DNA of 64,000 nt from Trichoplax adhaerens (taxonomy: Eukaryota; Placozoa; Uniplacotomia; Trichoplacea; Trichoplacidae), in assembly GCF_000150275.1 (NCBI RefSeq), contig NW_002060943.1, forward strand, positions 2,101,907 to 2,165,906, in the 5' to 3' direction. How positions within the stretch are numbered: the first letter of the stretch is position 1; each line of letters begins with the position of its first letter. Both the position numbers and the translations under genes were made by a program. The notes beneath the pieces were generated by a model. That model worked only from the letters and a program-made list of their open reading frames with translations. It made no database searches and was not told where the DNA came from. Positions 36,401-49,408 of the stretch are shown piece by piece.

Positions 36401-38120
36401 CGAGCAAAAGATCAATAGTTACTGTTAATGATGAATCGATTCATTTTCCAGCTAGCGTGTGTCCATGAATGTTATATGAGACTGATATTGAAGTAGATAG
36501 ATTAACTATGATGTTCACTAAGCTGGAAAGTGCACGTTCGATATTAGCGAAGATATTTATGTGCTACTGATTGGGATTTACTTACCTCAGTTACAATCAC
36601 CTCTTCATCGACCATGCAACGTTTAACGAAAAATAGTAAATCGTCTTGATCACCAGTTGGACTTTTGACATCTAGAACATTATCCTTAAAATGTTGATGA
36701 TATTGACGATCGTCTGTAGGTATAATAATACGAATAATTATAATCTGTGAGTAAGAGGAGTATCATCATTTTCCTAGGGATAAAATACTTTACGACTCAA
36801 GCCTGTTTGACTACGATTATGGCTTACATTGACTTATACCAAAGATCTATCTATATGTCTCAATTTACGAGTATTGATCAAGATGAAAAAAATTAATAGG
36901 GAGAAATTTCTACTCGAGAAATAGTATCGTAATTATGTATAATTTATTTTAGCGATCACTCGACGCCTGAAGCCTGTTTGGCTACGACTATGGCCAACAT
37001 TGGCTTATATTGAAGACCTATTTACGCGTCTAAACTGACAAGTATTGATCAAGATGAAAAATTAATAATAAGAAAATTTCTATTTCTACTCGAAAAATGA
37101 TTGGCATCAATATATACAGTATATCTATTTTAGTTATCACGTCCAATGCCATTGTTGTGTATTTATCTAAACCGTACTCGTGTAAGCATTCACAGATAAC
37201 CCTACTTTATTAACTGATATCAAGATGTCAGATCGATCGGAAGGTTCTCTACTAAAGATACGGGCATCATTTTTAGTGCCACATTATTTAGTTACATTAT
37301 GAATTGCACTTGAAATCGAATATTACTGTACTATTCTACATTGATTCAATTATTTTAAAATTGTAAGAGGATAGGATTTGATCTTCTCTTATTTTCTTAA
37401 CATTATTACTCTTGTCCGTCAATTTGGAAGTCACCCCTTCTTCTCGATACTGTACTATAACATTATACCAGATGATCGCACCTGATGTATCGATAAGATG
37501 TGAACAGCTTACAATTATCTCCTATGATGGATGAAAGTATCGCTCATTCTACTACAATTCTCATGTCACTAGGATGCATTGGTTGATTGTACAATGATTT
37601 TAACAACTGCTATGGAAGCTGATCAGATATTGCTTCTCCATTTTCTTCCTCTTCATACATGTTCTTACTTATGTCCATGGATTTACAAGTCAATTCTTTC
37701 TCTTTGATACCGTTATTAAGTCATTACTGTATAAGATAATTGTACGCGATTGCTACATAAGATGGTGATTATCGCCTGTCATCGCAGAATACTAATATAG
37801 CTATTGATCTCAATGAGTACAAGAGTGCATGATGGTACCAACGGTATTCAGATAGAGTAACTTTGACGAATGATGGATCAAGATAGAAATAAACAAAAGA
37901 CAAAATCGGATAAATGTACAGTATTTCATTCCCTTCAATTCTCTACATGTTAAGAATTCATACTGGCAAACGATGACGATATCCAATAATATCATTCAAG
38001 TAGTAAAGTAGCTAACTAGTTACCGTCGACTTGTCGACCTTTCTTATATTTATCTTGATGGCGTTGATTTAATAATTGTAGTAAAGAAAAACTTTCATCT
38101 CTCGCTTGATCACCAGCCAT
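33479..38120 (-). CDS. KIAA0930: KIAA0930 (C22orf9) homologue
   Basis: Exons, minus strand: 38120-38024, 36713-36586, an unlocated small exon, about 35761-35701, 35541-35470, 35300-35272, 35038-34963, 34834-34769, 34691-34614, 34531-34369, 34086-34035, 33867-33800, 33702-33678 and 33584-33479. Matches to human KIAA0930, in order: DQDDLLFFVKR; WDETVCLNMILQ; NYIITMAAS; TVFASPNKR; MDSKGDTSENIDYPNIYFYI; DEFEEVFKDFTFG; AIELVAVSK; VIFQGSVRFQ; FVRFAGLNGPDGRGRGEV; and the C-terminal AQLTYVQLKLYDI. Phase is consistent from the 35541 exon to the stop. The exon ending at 36586 is phase 0, but the next recognisable exon needs phase 1 or 2, so a short exon between them is missing. The first exon is open upstream of its ATG (38120) to a TAA at 38180, so a start further upstream is possible. 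Function is unknown even in vertebrates. No signal peptide or membrane segment is visible. The serine-rich linker of the human protein is shorter here. Confidence 0.9.
36790..37135. repeat. diverged 171-bp tandem duplication in KIAA0930 intron
   Basis: The segment starting GCCTGTTTGACTACGATTAT at 36801 recurs as GCCTGTTTGGCTACGACTAT at 36972 (period 171). Both copies continue with GTATTGATCAAGATGAAAAA and a TTTCTACTCGA block. The copies differ by many substitutions and small indels, so the event is old. It lies in the intron between the first two KIAA0930 exons. Confidence 0.85.
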
Positions 38121-38467
38121 TAATCCATGCAAATTGCGCTCTAGAACAGCTGCAACTTTCAAAAATAGAAAGAAATCTTAATGGATAGTATCACTAGATG
38201 GCATTTCACTTAGATGGAAGCCTAGGCGCTTGCAAATTCGGAGCTCTGATTTTGTTTATATTGACGATGAGTAATGAATCCATGGGCTAACTGTACGTGT
38301 ACTACTGTATCATACAGTAGTAAGTAAATACAGTCTTATTATACAGAGTCGACTGAGGTTTTTAGGACTAATGAAAATATTTTGGGGGATTTTATTGCCC
38401 GATCAAAAATAATGTCACCTGTAACGATGGCTTCGCCATACAGACAGTTTTATAAAGCGATCCTTAC

Positions 38468-39055
38468 CCTGACATACCTTTTGCCTTGTGTGAATAGTGT
38501 GCGATATCATGGCACTTAAAGTTCGGGTTTTGAGTATAATCTATATATTACAGTATAGTACTATCATCTGATATAGTGACATCATTTTTGCCTTACGCTT
38601 ACACTGTGCGATACTATGACACTAATACGAGTGTGTACAATATAGTACTTGTATCACCTACAGTGACATTATTTCTGCCTTACGCGAATACTGTGCGATA
38701 CTGTGACACTAACATGGGTGTATACAGTATGGCACTTTTATTCCCAATGATGACATCATTTTTGCAATGGGCCAATATTGTAGTCCTCATAGTGACATTA
38801 TTTTTGCCTTACACGAATGCTGTGCGACACTGTGACACTGGTATGAGTTTGTATCGCATACCACTTTAATCACTACTAGTGACATTACTTTTGCCTTACA
38901 CTAACCCTGTGCGATACTGTGACACTAGTATTAAGTACAAATACGTAAATTATGACACTTGAATTACTAGCCTGTATACTGTACTGTATAGGGACATCAG
39001 TCTTGCCTAGCGTTGATACTGAGTGATACTGTAATATAATACGACCAGTTAGAGT
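38468..39055. repeat. minisatellite, about 87-bp unit
   Basis: Units start with GTGACATCATTTTTGCCTTA (or close variants) and carry CTGTGCGATACTGTGACACT about 30 bases later. Starts lie near 38469 (weak), 38576, 38663, 38750, 38792, 38879 and 38991. Spacings are 87, 87, 42 (truncated unit), 87 and 112 (unit plus 25 bases). The 97-codon frame at 38576-38869 is a by-product: its peptide repeats VRYCDTN with the unit. Confidence 0.9.
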
Positions 39056-40129
39056 TATAGAGGTAAAAAAAACTGTGGTTAAGTGGCAATTTTGATATCA
39101 TTTTGCTCGTTGATATGTATACTAAGCGAGATCATGACACACAATATTATTATTAGTGACATCATTTTTGCATTGACTGGAGATTTATAGCATTTATTAG
39201 TGCTTGAAAGAAGTTACCCAAAACTTATGTGGCAATCTCACTATAGTAAAAGCTTATTAGCTGCTAGGTAGGGATGACATAATTTCGCTTGTATCAATGA
39301 ATGACAGTTTTCGGCAGGTCATCCGAGACCACAGTGCAAAGTATTGTAGCCAAAGGACAAGTTACTGTAGTGTACCGTACTGTACACTGTACGGTACAGT
39401 ACAGGAGATTCCCTTTCGTGACGAAAGTTTCGTCCTCGACTTCCATTAGAAAAGAACCTCCAAAAGGCCTTCTGATGATGAAGAAAATCTCAATGAAATA
39501 CTTGCTCTTACACACTTACCGTTTATAGAATAGACCAATCTAGCATGGACTTGAAATAGTCAAGCCTACAGTTGATTGATTGCAGCGATAGGAATTTATT
39601 TTTTGACCGGTAACTCATACAGTAGACGAAGCAGTGGAATCGAAACGAAAGAAAATGGCAAATCCATGATGCTTTGGTAGGTCATGGATCAAGTGTGGAT
39701 ATCTTTTTAAGGGCAAAATTGATCATCAAATGTAGCGAAATAATAGTGGTCCTTATGGAATAAAGGGTGGATGTAGACATAATAAAAGTTTTGCGGTATA
39801 TCTCTTCTTGGTATCGATATCGACTTTAATTTTCCGGCTATTCTAGATAGCCAGATAGGTGATGAGTTGTTGACATTGGAATATCCTCAAAGGCTAGACT
39901 ACAGTACGCAGTATAGGAATTGTAAAGTTAATGAGACAGGCTACTGTAAATCGAACATTCCATCTAATACAACGCTTGTGTAATCCATTTCTATCTATGT
40001 TTCATACTCAAATTTCATTCTACCATGATTAGGCATAAACTACGTATCTCAACTAAAGGTAGAATTGAATGATAATCCAGCTTCAAGTCACTTTATGATA
40101 TCCAATTGGGGAAAGTGACCATTGCATCC

Positions 40130-40565
40130 GTAAAAATCTCAAATTGAAATCGTTATAGTTTATCCGTCTCTATCCAGTTCGTTAATATGAAATATTGTTT
40201 GAGTGGCCAGTACAAGTCGAGACTTGATCACTTGGATTAAATCTCATTGGCATTAATAGTTTATGTCCATCCTTATCCTTTAATACCATCTTTATTTTAG
40301 TGGCTAGTGCTGCTCGAGATTTAATATCCACTTGGATTAAATCTCATTGATGTTGATATAGTTTATATCCACCTCTATCCTTTATTATCATTATGATTTT
40401 AGTGACTGGTACGAGATTTACTATGTTCAATTGGATTAAATCTCATTGACATTAATAGCTGAGATCTACCTCTATCCTTTAATATGAATATTATTTTAGT
40501 AGCTAGTATAAGTCGATATTTAATCTTTACTTGGATCTAATCTCAATGACATTATTGCTAATGTA
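40130..40565. repeat. minisatellite, about 100-bp unit
   Basis: GGATTAAATCTCATTGRCAT recurs at 40234, 40334 and 40433, with a diverged copy at 40533, giving spacings of 100, 99 and 100. Between these, TATCCTTTAATA and TTTTAGTGGCTAGT blocks repeat in the same order. A weaker first unit begins near 40130. It lies in the head-to-head space between KIAA0930 and TTC17. Confidence 0.9.
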
Positions 40566-41513
40566 CTTGCTTAAATATAATCCAACTAGGAACTTTAATA
40601 TCAACCTTTCAATATTAATAGCATTGACTGCAAAAATCACAACGTTCGTGACTACAGTATGCAATTTAGACTCTAGACCAACCTTCAATCAAACGAATTA
40701 CAGTATTCCTGTAGGATTAATGCACTAACCGGTGAGTAACATTAAGCCACTTTTCTACTTAATTTAAGCGTAAACTAAACTGATTAACATCAATAGAGCT
40801 ACATTATGCCAACGTTAATACTGCTCATACGTAGTTCAATGTGGTGTATTCAGTATAACGTTTGTAGAAACGAAATAGCTGCAATGGAAAGGAATCATTC
40901 CAAGTATATCTACTATACGGAATTTTACATACCTAAAACAAAAGTTTTACTTTGCTACCGAGTCAAATAAATTATGAACTAATAAATTATAGAAAGCAAA
41001 ATCAGATCTAAACACTTCAATACAACATCCAATAGTTAATCTGAGCTACGTGATTAAAACCAACTTTAGCATCCAGATAAAAAGTAAAGTAGAAAATAGC
41101 ACCATTTTACATCTGTAAGATTCACACCACAGTTAAAATTGAAATTATAAATATATATAATTTGTAATCTATAAATAATAAATCTACCATGCTTTCGAAA
41201 TTGGCCTCAACTGATGGGCGTAGAAATAATTTTGACTACGTTTTCTCTGTATAATTGAAATTATGATCGATAATGAATTAATTATTCAATATGAACAGTA
41301 CCCTATATTATTAATCATCAGTTCAGGGTAAATATAATAACGCAATCTTAGATCTCATATCTATGATAGAAATAGTCATACTATGAGCTGTATAACTGAT
41401 TCTCGAGATTTATCGTAACAATGATGTAGCTATATTGCTTACTACAACTGTGTTAGGTAACAATTTGTTATTTTTAACTATCCCTTACGATTCATACTCT
41501 TTCTTTCCAGAAT

Positions 41514-44500
41514 ATGAAAACGCTTCACAAACGTTCATGTACCTACACTTTGCTAGCTATAATCCTTTGTATATTTTGGCAATCAATTGATTCCGCGACA
41601 CATTTAATCCTTAATGATAAGAATCAAATTGAATACAAGGTAATTGATAGATGACTCAATTATATAATTTTAATATAGCAGCGGTTAAGAGATATTGTAG
41701 TAGACTAATAATTATAAAATTGCACAATAAATATAATAGAATACGATCTGGCAGTTAGATAGTAATAGCTCAAAGACTATTTTCTAGCTACTTTATTAGA
41801 CGAATCACGTAATGAACTTATTAAATTGTACAGTAAATATAATAGAATACGATCTGGCGGTTAGATATTAACAAATTAAAGACTATTTTCTAGCTACTGT
41901 ATTAGACGAATCGCGTAGTGGACTTAGAACTCTGCTGCTCCTTTATTAATAAAGCAGATGTTTAAAAGCTTACATATTCTTCTTCTAATTATCAAACGTA
42001 ATTACATTTTACTATTCTTAAACCATTTATTTTTCTAATCACTAAACTCAAAGTATTATACAATCCCTATTTTATTCAAATTACTAGGTGCCATCGCCTT
42101 ACTATATGGCACGACCTGATTGTCTTCCTAAATTTCTAGAACAAACAGTGGCAATGAAAGATATTCTGCTACTCAAAAGTAAATTAGCCTACGATCAACG
42201 AAATAAATTAATTGGTAATAAATTACGCTCAACTGATCGTGATTGCTTGCGAGCTGAAAACTCGAATTTATCTGGTAAAAAGCGATGGTTACATAGAGCT
42301 ATCTTAACCTTAAAATATAAAGGAATTAAGTAAGCATACAAAAAATATCATTATCGTAATGGTGTTATGTTGACAATTATTGATCTTGCTGTATTATAGA
42401 TCATACGTAGATGTGTATGCACTCACAAGTATTAGAATATTCTGTGACATTAGTTGTATTCCTAGTTCAGCAATAAACAACGCACTCGTATGCGTACATA
42501 CGTATAATACCGATTAATCGACCAATTGTCTTCTATGTTGAGGTTGAAATAGAATGTCCTTTGATTTTTCAACTTTATTGAGAAATCAAAATATAATGTA
42601 AAGAATTATAATAATGTTGGGTATGTTTGTAACACAACTAGTATTGAGGATTACCTACAAGAAATTGAAGTATTACCAGATGATTCTGAGTCCCCAACAT
42701 GCTCTGATGACTTTCCATTTCGACTGGATTTATCATATGATCATTTGCTGGGGGTGGCTCAACGATTTAGTTTGAAAGGCACTCCAGAAATGCAAATTTT
42801 TTCACTTTATAGATTAAAAAATGAATCACTTGATACATGGGGTTATCGCATTCACGAAGGTTTAAAACAGGTATTTGCATAAATAACGCAAGCTCCCTTG
42901 AACTTGTTAAAATTACTCCAGTTGCTACATGAATAAAATTATCACGTACGGTAGATTTGATTTGTATCAGATTATCTATTAATGAATAGCTTAATTAAAT
43001 TTTATTTTGATCTAGAATTCATCATCGTGGGTTTTACTTAATTTGGCTGCCTTTTATTGGAGAATGATTGGTAACGCAGGCAATGAAATCGAATGCTTGC
43101 GTCGGTCTCTTTTCTATACCCCCGTAAAGTATTATGATGTTCCCCTAGCTGCACTTGGAACTGTATTACATAAGCACGGGTGCGATATTATCAGTGTACA
43201 ATGACTGTCTAATATCTAACTTTCTATCTGTATATCTTCTTCATTACGGCACTTACTCATTCATCATTGGTAATTTTAATAATAGCAGATTTAAGCGCGT
43301 GTAACACCAAATGATATAAATATATATATATTTTTGACGACAGCTACATTCAGGATGCTTCGATGTTATTCGAGAAAGCTATCCATTTCGCCCATAATAC
43401 ATCACTACTGCATTTCATGCTGGCAAATGCTAAAGCGGTTAGTCAAAATCATTTGAACGTATAATCATGTTTCAAAAAATGCTTATAACTAGGAAGATAT
43501 CAACCATACTACCATCATTGCTGTTTATTATTGTATTAAATATGCTATATCCCACGTGTTTGCCTTTATTCTAGGCTAATGAAGAGTATCAAGAAGCCAC
43601 TATTCATTATACTAATGCTATTAAATTACAACCTGAGTTTGAAGCCGCTAAAAAACTTTTAAGCGCCGCCAAATGTGAAATGAATATCATTAAGTTATTA
43701 TATGCTATGAGCTCCAAGTAATTCTAAACACATATCGATAAAATATTATCACAATTTATCAGCACCATAAATCAATTCTATAATATATCTTTCTACTGAA
43801 TATTTTTTACGATTACTTTTCTCTGATTTTTTAAATGCGATAATTATGTTATTTGCAGTTCCACAAATCCATTCAAGCAAATGAACACTCGTGAAGCATT
43901 AAAAGAAATTAGATCTAGGGAAGCCAATGTGATACAGAATACCATGCATGATTCTATACAAGACGTCAATCAGAAGCGCTTTAATGGTTACAAAAAGTAT
44001 ATTAAGTATGGTAGAAAGTGTATGGCAAATGGTATGATTATTCTGCAAGTGAATATTAAATTACTCTAAAGACCTAAGGATAATAAATTGTATCTTACTT
44101 CTAATTTAATTAAGGTGAGGAATTGTTTATTTGTAATCCAAAGTTAACAACAACGGTTCCTAACTTTAACCGATTTATCTTCGAAGATGAACAAGAAGAT
44201 GACCTCTGTAAGTTAGCAGGATACAACACTAAATTTGAACAGGACTAGTATTTAATATGTTACACTTAATATTATTATTATCCTGATATTATATTAGCAA
44301 ATGACATACTTCATCTACTCATAAAACGAGATGTAACAATATTAAAATATTTCTAGCCCCAGTATTAACTGAGAATGTTATATATATAGTAAATACTTCA
44401 TCATCAAAACATATTAATTAATACTTACTTTCATAGTTACGCCTAAACAACACATTTCCTGTATAAAATTATTCTTTATCTCAGTTTATAATTAATAAGT

Positions 44501-46978
44501 CAAATCAAATTAGTTTAATGATCAGATCGACTCATTCCTTATCGATACAAGCTGAAGTAATTACTATGCAACAGTAAATTACTTAAAATTCCAAAATTTT
44601 ACTATTAAGCTATTGCCATAATCAAATTAGATTATACCATAATAGTAGCAAATTATAAAAGTACATAGCATGCAGCATCCTGAGGTGTAATAGGAAAAGT
44701 CAAAAAGCGAAACGATCAGAATTACGTCCGAAACAATTGCATACTGCACATCTAATCGATTAATTTCTTAAACAACGATTAGATTCTATAAATTTCGAAC
44801 CGCAATTAAAGCTGTTAGATATGACTTGTCAAGAATTAGCCACCCTAGATATTAACCGTATTATCAATCAGCAAACACCATTGCCTTTATTACCTATTAG
44901 GAAACAAATAACAAGGTTAGAATAATAATATTACAATAGATGTCGAAAACAACGTTGAAACACTAGAATTTTTTTAATTTTACTGCATACAGATTCGTAA
45001 GAGCAGTTATAGTCTATAATCTACGTTGTGGAAATTATGGTGGTGTTTTTGTTGTGATTATAAATCCTAATTCCTAATTTATTTTTTTAGTCGTCTATAT
45101 TATAGAAATATCGATCACGTACCTGCTGATCAAAGACCCTTATGTCATACAGTCACAAAGTTAGATCACAGTATGCGTACTTTCGAACATTTAGACGGCA
45201 TTAATAATAGGAAATTGCTAAGGAAACACAATAAAAAGCAACTTATAATGAAAGTAAGTACACATTGGTGTATATAGGTGTACTCGTTTAATATTAATCG
45301 AATCAATGTATTATATAATATAATTTATTCGAAGCAATCTCTATAGCATCCTATTAGCTAATACTTATGAAACATAACTTATAAGCAGTTACTGAAACAA
45401 GGAAAGTCTTAGATGTGTGCAGACAAACCGTTAGACTTTATAATCTGTTATATTACATTAAAATTTTGTCTTTAAAAAAATTTATTATACGTATTATATT
45501 GCAATAAACAGCAATAAGGGGCAATACATTCTAAGAAATTGAGCTAATTTACAACTTCGTTCTAGATAATTATCTATGTTGATCGTATACATTTTATTAA
45601 CTAAAGAAGTTATTGATAATGTAGAACCAAACGTTATTGATAATGTTCGTTACTCATGCGCGATACGGCGGGTATACGTATAAATTACAGATAGATTTAA
45701 ATTAATAGCGTTTATCAGCACGCAAACTCTTACCTGTTATTTTTGGTTAGTCAAACATAGTCGTATATATGCTACAAACAATTCAATATGAAAGTTACAG
45801 AGTGCGGTATATGAGTTTGTATTTACGATAACAGATACGGTATGATGATTTATTTATGAAGTTCGATGCATACATAATTTTTATCGGTTCATTTCAAATA
45901 CAGTGTACGTGTATTCTTTTCAAGCAACTACTTAATCACTTATATCCAAGCATAGTAAATTGCATATTATAACATTTTGTGATAATTGACACCTTACCTC
46001 GACCTTCACTATTTATCAATATTGCAACGGTGATTTGTATATTAAGCAGCTAACAATAAAACAACTCGGCGGAGCACTGAGTTTTATTTTCTCTTACGTA
46101 GTGGTTCCATGATGTCGTTTATGCTCCAGCAGTGGTCGATGATGCTTCAATAGAGAGATGGCTGACTTATATCATGACTATGGTATTTATATTAGTACTT
46201 CATTAACCATCTTTATAAATTCACGAATAATACTTACATAGTAAAATATATCTTCTCTATCATTAATCATTAGGAGGAAACTTCATGGCTAGTATATGAT
46301 ATAGCAGCAATGTATTGGATTGCAGAGGGCAATCACACGAACGCTATCGAGTGTTTTAGATTATCGTTACATTTTGCATCAAATGAATATGCTACCGGCC
46401 CTCTGATAGGCCTAGCCTATACGTTACTATTAAATGGTTATATCGAAAATGCAATCACCGTTGCTAAAGCTGCTTTGTCAGCAGAAATTCATACTCAGGT
46501 AAATCTTATTTAATAAACCATTGCTAACCTATAGAAATTATGCCGTCATATTGCTGTTCTGTATCTACCTTAAAAATCATATGGTAAATAATGATATAAC
46601 TTTATATATTAATTTACTCTTGGATTGTAGAGTCTACAATATATCGGACGTTCTGTTTTGGGATTATCTTTACTAGCAGCCCATCAGTTGTCTCCAGCTA
46701 TAGAACAGTTTAAAGAAGCAATTTCTAACGCTACAGTAAAAACTTATCTTGAAGGTTTAATCAAGTACATAACTTGCAAGTTGGAAATATCTCCAATAAT
46801 TAACAGTGACAAAGATATTGAGAAGTGTCGCGCGACGCAAGAGAATGATGCAAAGGAAAACATTATTTCTACAATTCAAGAGACTGATAGGCAGTTGAAA
46901 ATTCAAACTCAACTATTACAAGAATTAAAGCAAGGGGAAAAAAAATTGCAAGAATTGATTAAAAAAAGTAAAGAGTGA
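41514..46978 (+). CDS. TTC17: TTC17 homologue, secreted or lumenal-start TPR protein
   Basis: Thirteen exons: 41514-41639, 42088-42329, 42642-42870, 43016-43195, 43354-43437, 43575-43717, 43859-44031, 44115-44207, 44783-44915, 45091-45253, 46102-46182, 46274-46498 and 46631-46978. All phases agree, giving 739 codons; human TTC17 has 1,141. MKTLHKRSCTYTLLAIILCI begins a clear signal peptide. Close matches to TTC17 include WGYRIHEGLKQNSSSWVLLN, LAAFYWRMIGNAGNEIECLR and, in the C-terminal TPR block, SWLVYDIAAMYWIAEGNHTN. Two TPR regions (about residues 185-330 and 550-660) flank a charged, low-complexity middle that is far shorter than in vertebrates. After the last TPR comes a Lys/Glu/Gln-rich helix of about 60 residues (ETDRQLKIQTQLLQELKQGE) that I do not recall in human TTC17. 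Family knowledge: TTC17 is linked to actin polymerisation and ciliogenesis. The ATG is the only one before the hydrophobic stretch. Confidence 0.93.
41715..41926. repeat. 106-bp tandem duplication in TTC17 intron 1
   Basis: AAATATAATAGAATACGATC occurs at 41729 and 41835 (offset 106). Each copy is followed by CTGGC[A/G]GTTAGATA, GACTATTTTCTAGCTACT and ATTAGACGAATC. By eye about 85-90% identical, so younger than the 171-bp duplication but older than the 156-bp one. Confidence 0.9.
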
Positions 46979-49408
46979 GCTTCTTATGCTGTAATATTTC
47001 TTTCACTAAGTAACAGAATTTACTTTCATGTATTTCTTATTTTTGTATTCCGAGTTTATCTTGTTAACACTACTAAACGAGTAGATACATGTGCCTAACC
47101 GGTCGAAATTTCGTTTTCTATTATCCATTTTCTATATCATATTTTCTCTCGAATATCAAATTGGATTTTTATCTTTATGTTTAAGCCTTGAATGTAGGGT
47201 GTTACTAGAGTATGTGCTGTAAATGTTTTCAAATTTTTCATTTATTTGCCAGTTTAGCAATATAATCATTAAACGGTTGTAGCATTGAGAATCACATATA
47301 AATGAGCCATGAGTTATCAGTAATGCAAGTATCTTGATTATTTAGGCAATTGCCATCGTAGAATTTAATAATTCTGCCCTGAAGCTTACACTGTCAATAC
47401 ATCATACCAGTTACCTCTAAAGAATTAAATTTCTCTTCCGAGTGTCTGTAAATTACAGTACTAATCATTAATATGTACCATAAATAAATACTATATGGCA
47501 ATAGGTATTATAGTATAGTTTTATCTCATTAGCGTATGATCTATTTAGCTAAAATTAAAATGAATTTAATTGATGATAACAGCGAAATGTAAAAGCATTG
47601 TATTACATGAAGTTGATAAGATTATTACGGTCTCAATTTCTTAAGAAAAGTGGGGTTTTATTTGCGATTAAAATTGCATATAATTTCTCAAATTCGAACT
47701 AATCACTGAATATATTTACTTTTATACCTAATTGAAATAGATAAACTTTTACATAAGATTCTTGACGAAGAACGTTATCCATTGTTGGGTTCATAAGTAT
47801 TCATTGGATAACAAATAATAACTCACCATGCCCTGTGTATAGCATGACAAATGGTATAATCTAATACCCGTTTTCTGAAATATTAGACCGATATCGAAAT
47901 ATTTGGGCTCGTACAGCATACGAATATGAACTATTGCAGCAAGCTTTCCCATGAATCAGTTTTACCTGCTATAAATACCGATATATGCATTCAATTCAGT
48001 CAGTGATTGTTTAACTTACATGCTAGGAAAAATCGTAAGCGCTATTTATGTAAGAATGGTCAAACAATAATTCCATGACAAGGTCTCAGCTTGTGTAATA
48101 AATTTATTGGTGTCACGATAAAAGCTGAAATTGCTAGGTAAAATAGCAAATGCAATTTTTAGTTGCTATTATCGTCCAACGTCTGTAATTAGCTATAACT
48201 TTTTGCATACCCTTCACTTGCAGTAATAATTAAACGATAATTATCAACCAAGATTGAATTTTAACATTAACAATAGCCAAAAAATATCAGATACTAAGGG
48301 ACTACACCGCGGTAGCCGTGTTTTAAATTAAGCGCAATTAGCAACTTTAAATATTCTTATTAATTTAAAATTAATTTAATACTTGCATTTTTGTAAAAGT
48401 GAACATACTGGTCCACAAACAAGTCTATAGTAAGTGTGAAATAGTTTATAAGGCAGCAGAATTTCTGTGGAAGCAGTTGTTCACTTATCCGCATAACAGC
48501 TATTTACAAATAACAGCGTTATTACTTATTGTACTAGCCGTTAGGCGTAGTCATCAATGGTACTTTGTTTACATTAGTAAGTTAATCATAATTTCATATT
48601 ATAGCTCCTACTGCAGAATAATAATTTAATTTATATATTATGCTATAGTAATTATAACGTACCATAAAACTTGAATTAATCAAGAGTGCCAACTAGACAC
48701 TTCGCAGTCGGGTGCAGTATACGAAAAGCAGTAGATATAATAACAAGTACAGCTAAAATTACAATTACTTTCTATAGCATACAATTCTATGGAGCCGTGG
48801 TAGCCAAATTGTAAAAAAATAAGTGTAAGACGTATAATGATTATCCGAATTTCTCTAATAAGTGCAACTAGATGTCATTGTCGATATGGTATACAACTGC
48901 GCTAACAATTGATAAAATTAAAAATAAATACAGTCAGTTTTCTACATTATCAATAATGTTATTAACACTAAATTCATACAGTAGGTTAATTATACACGAT
49001 CAACAACTGCAAGAACCTAGTAAGAAATATGATATACTGTCTAGATAAAATTTCCACTAGAGTTATAGCGTTAATTAAGTGATATTTTACGTGCAAAACC
49101 AGGATGCAGGAACAAGAACGATCATGTTGATATTATATCCTAATCTAAAGTAGTACGTCAGAGATCTAATATATATGCCACTGAACAGAATTAGCACCTT
49201 ATCCGGCGCAAAAGAAATTCTGGTAACAAAATTAACACCTGGGATGTTAAAATTAACAATTATAAATACAATAAATAATGCCGTTCATAAAATTTTTTAT
49301 ACAGAAACAGAATCACTCAGTTATGATCCCTAGAATATCTTAAAATCGGTGACAAACAATATCACCTACAAGGAAGAAAGTTGTATCAGACAAATTCTGA
49401 AGCGAAAT
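46979..49408. other. tail-to-tail intergenic stretch
   Basis: 3' flanks of TTC17 (+) and the PTPRR-like gene (-). AT-rich throughout. The best frame is 48399-48629 (76 codons, with YKAAEFLWKQLF), which follows a GTAAAAG that could act as an acceptor, but no partner exon or family match was found. Confidence 0.5.

Larger units (their letters stand above)
38121..41513. other. head-to-head intergenic stretch with two minisatellites
   Basis: The space holds the promoters of KIAA0930 (leftward) and TTC17 (rightward). Besides the two arrays listed separately it contains a short palindrome-rich spot at about 39360-39405 (TACTGTACACTGTACGGTAC). Frames at 39294-39528 on both strands overlap that repeat. 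No other exon is supported. The TTC17 start is preceded by TTTCTTTCCAG, which could be an acceptor for an upstream 5' UTR exon. Confidence 0.6.

Noticed and set aside
38576-38869. 97-codon frame with repeated VRYCDTN peptide
   Set aside because: The peptide repeats because the 87-bp minisatellite unit is a multiple of three; it is not a gene.
39294-39528. Complementary frames of 73 and 75 codons around 39.3-39.5 kb
   Set aside because: They share a palindromic TGTAC segment, which keeps both strands open; no other support.
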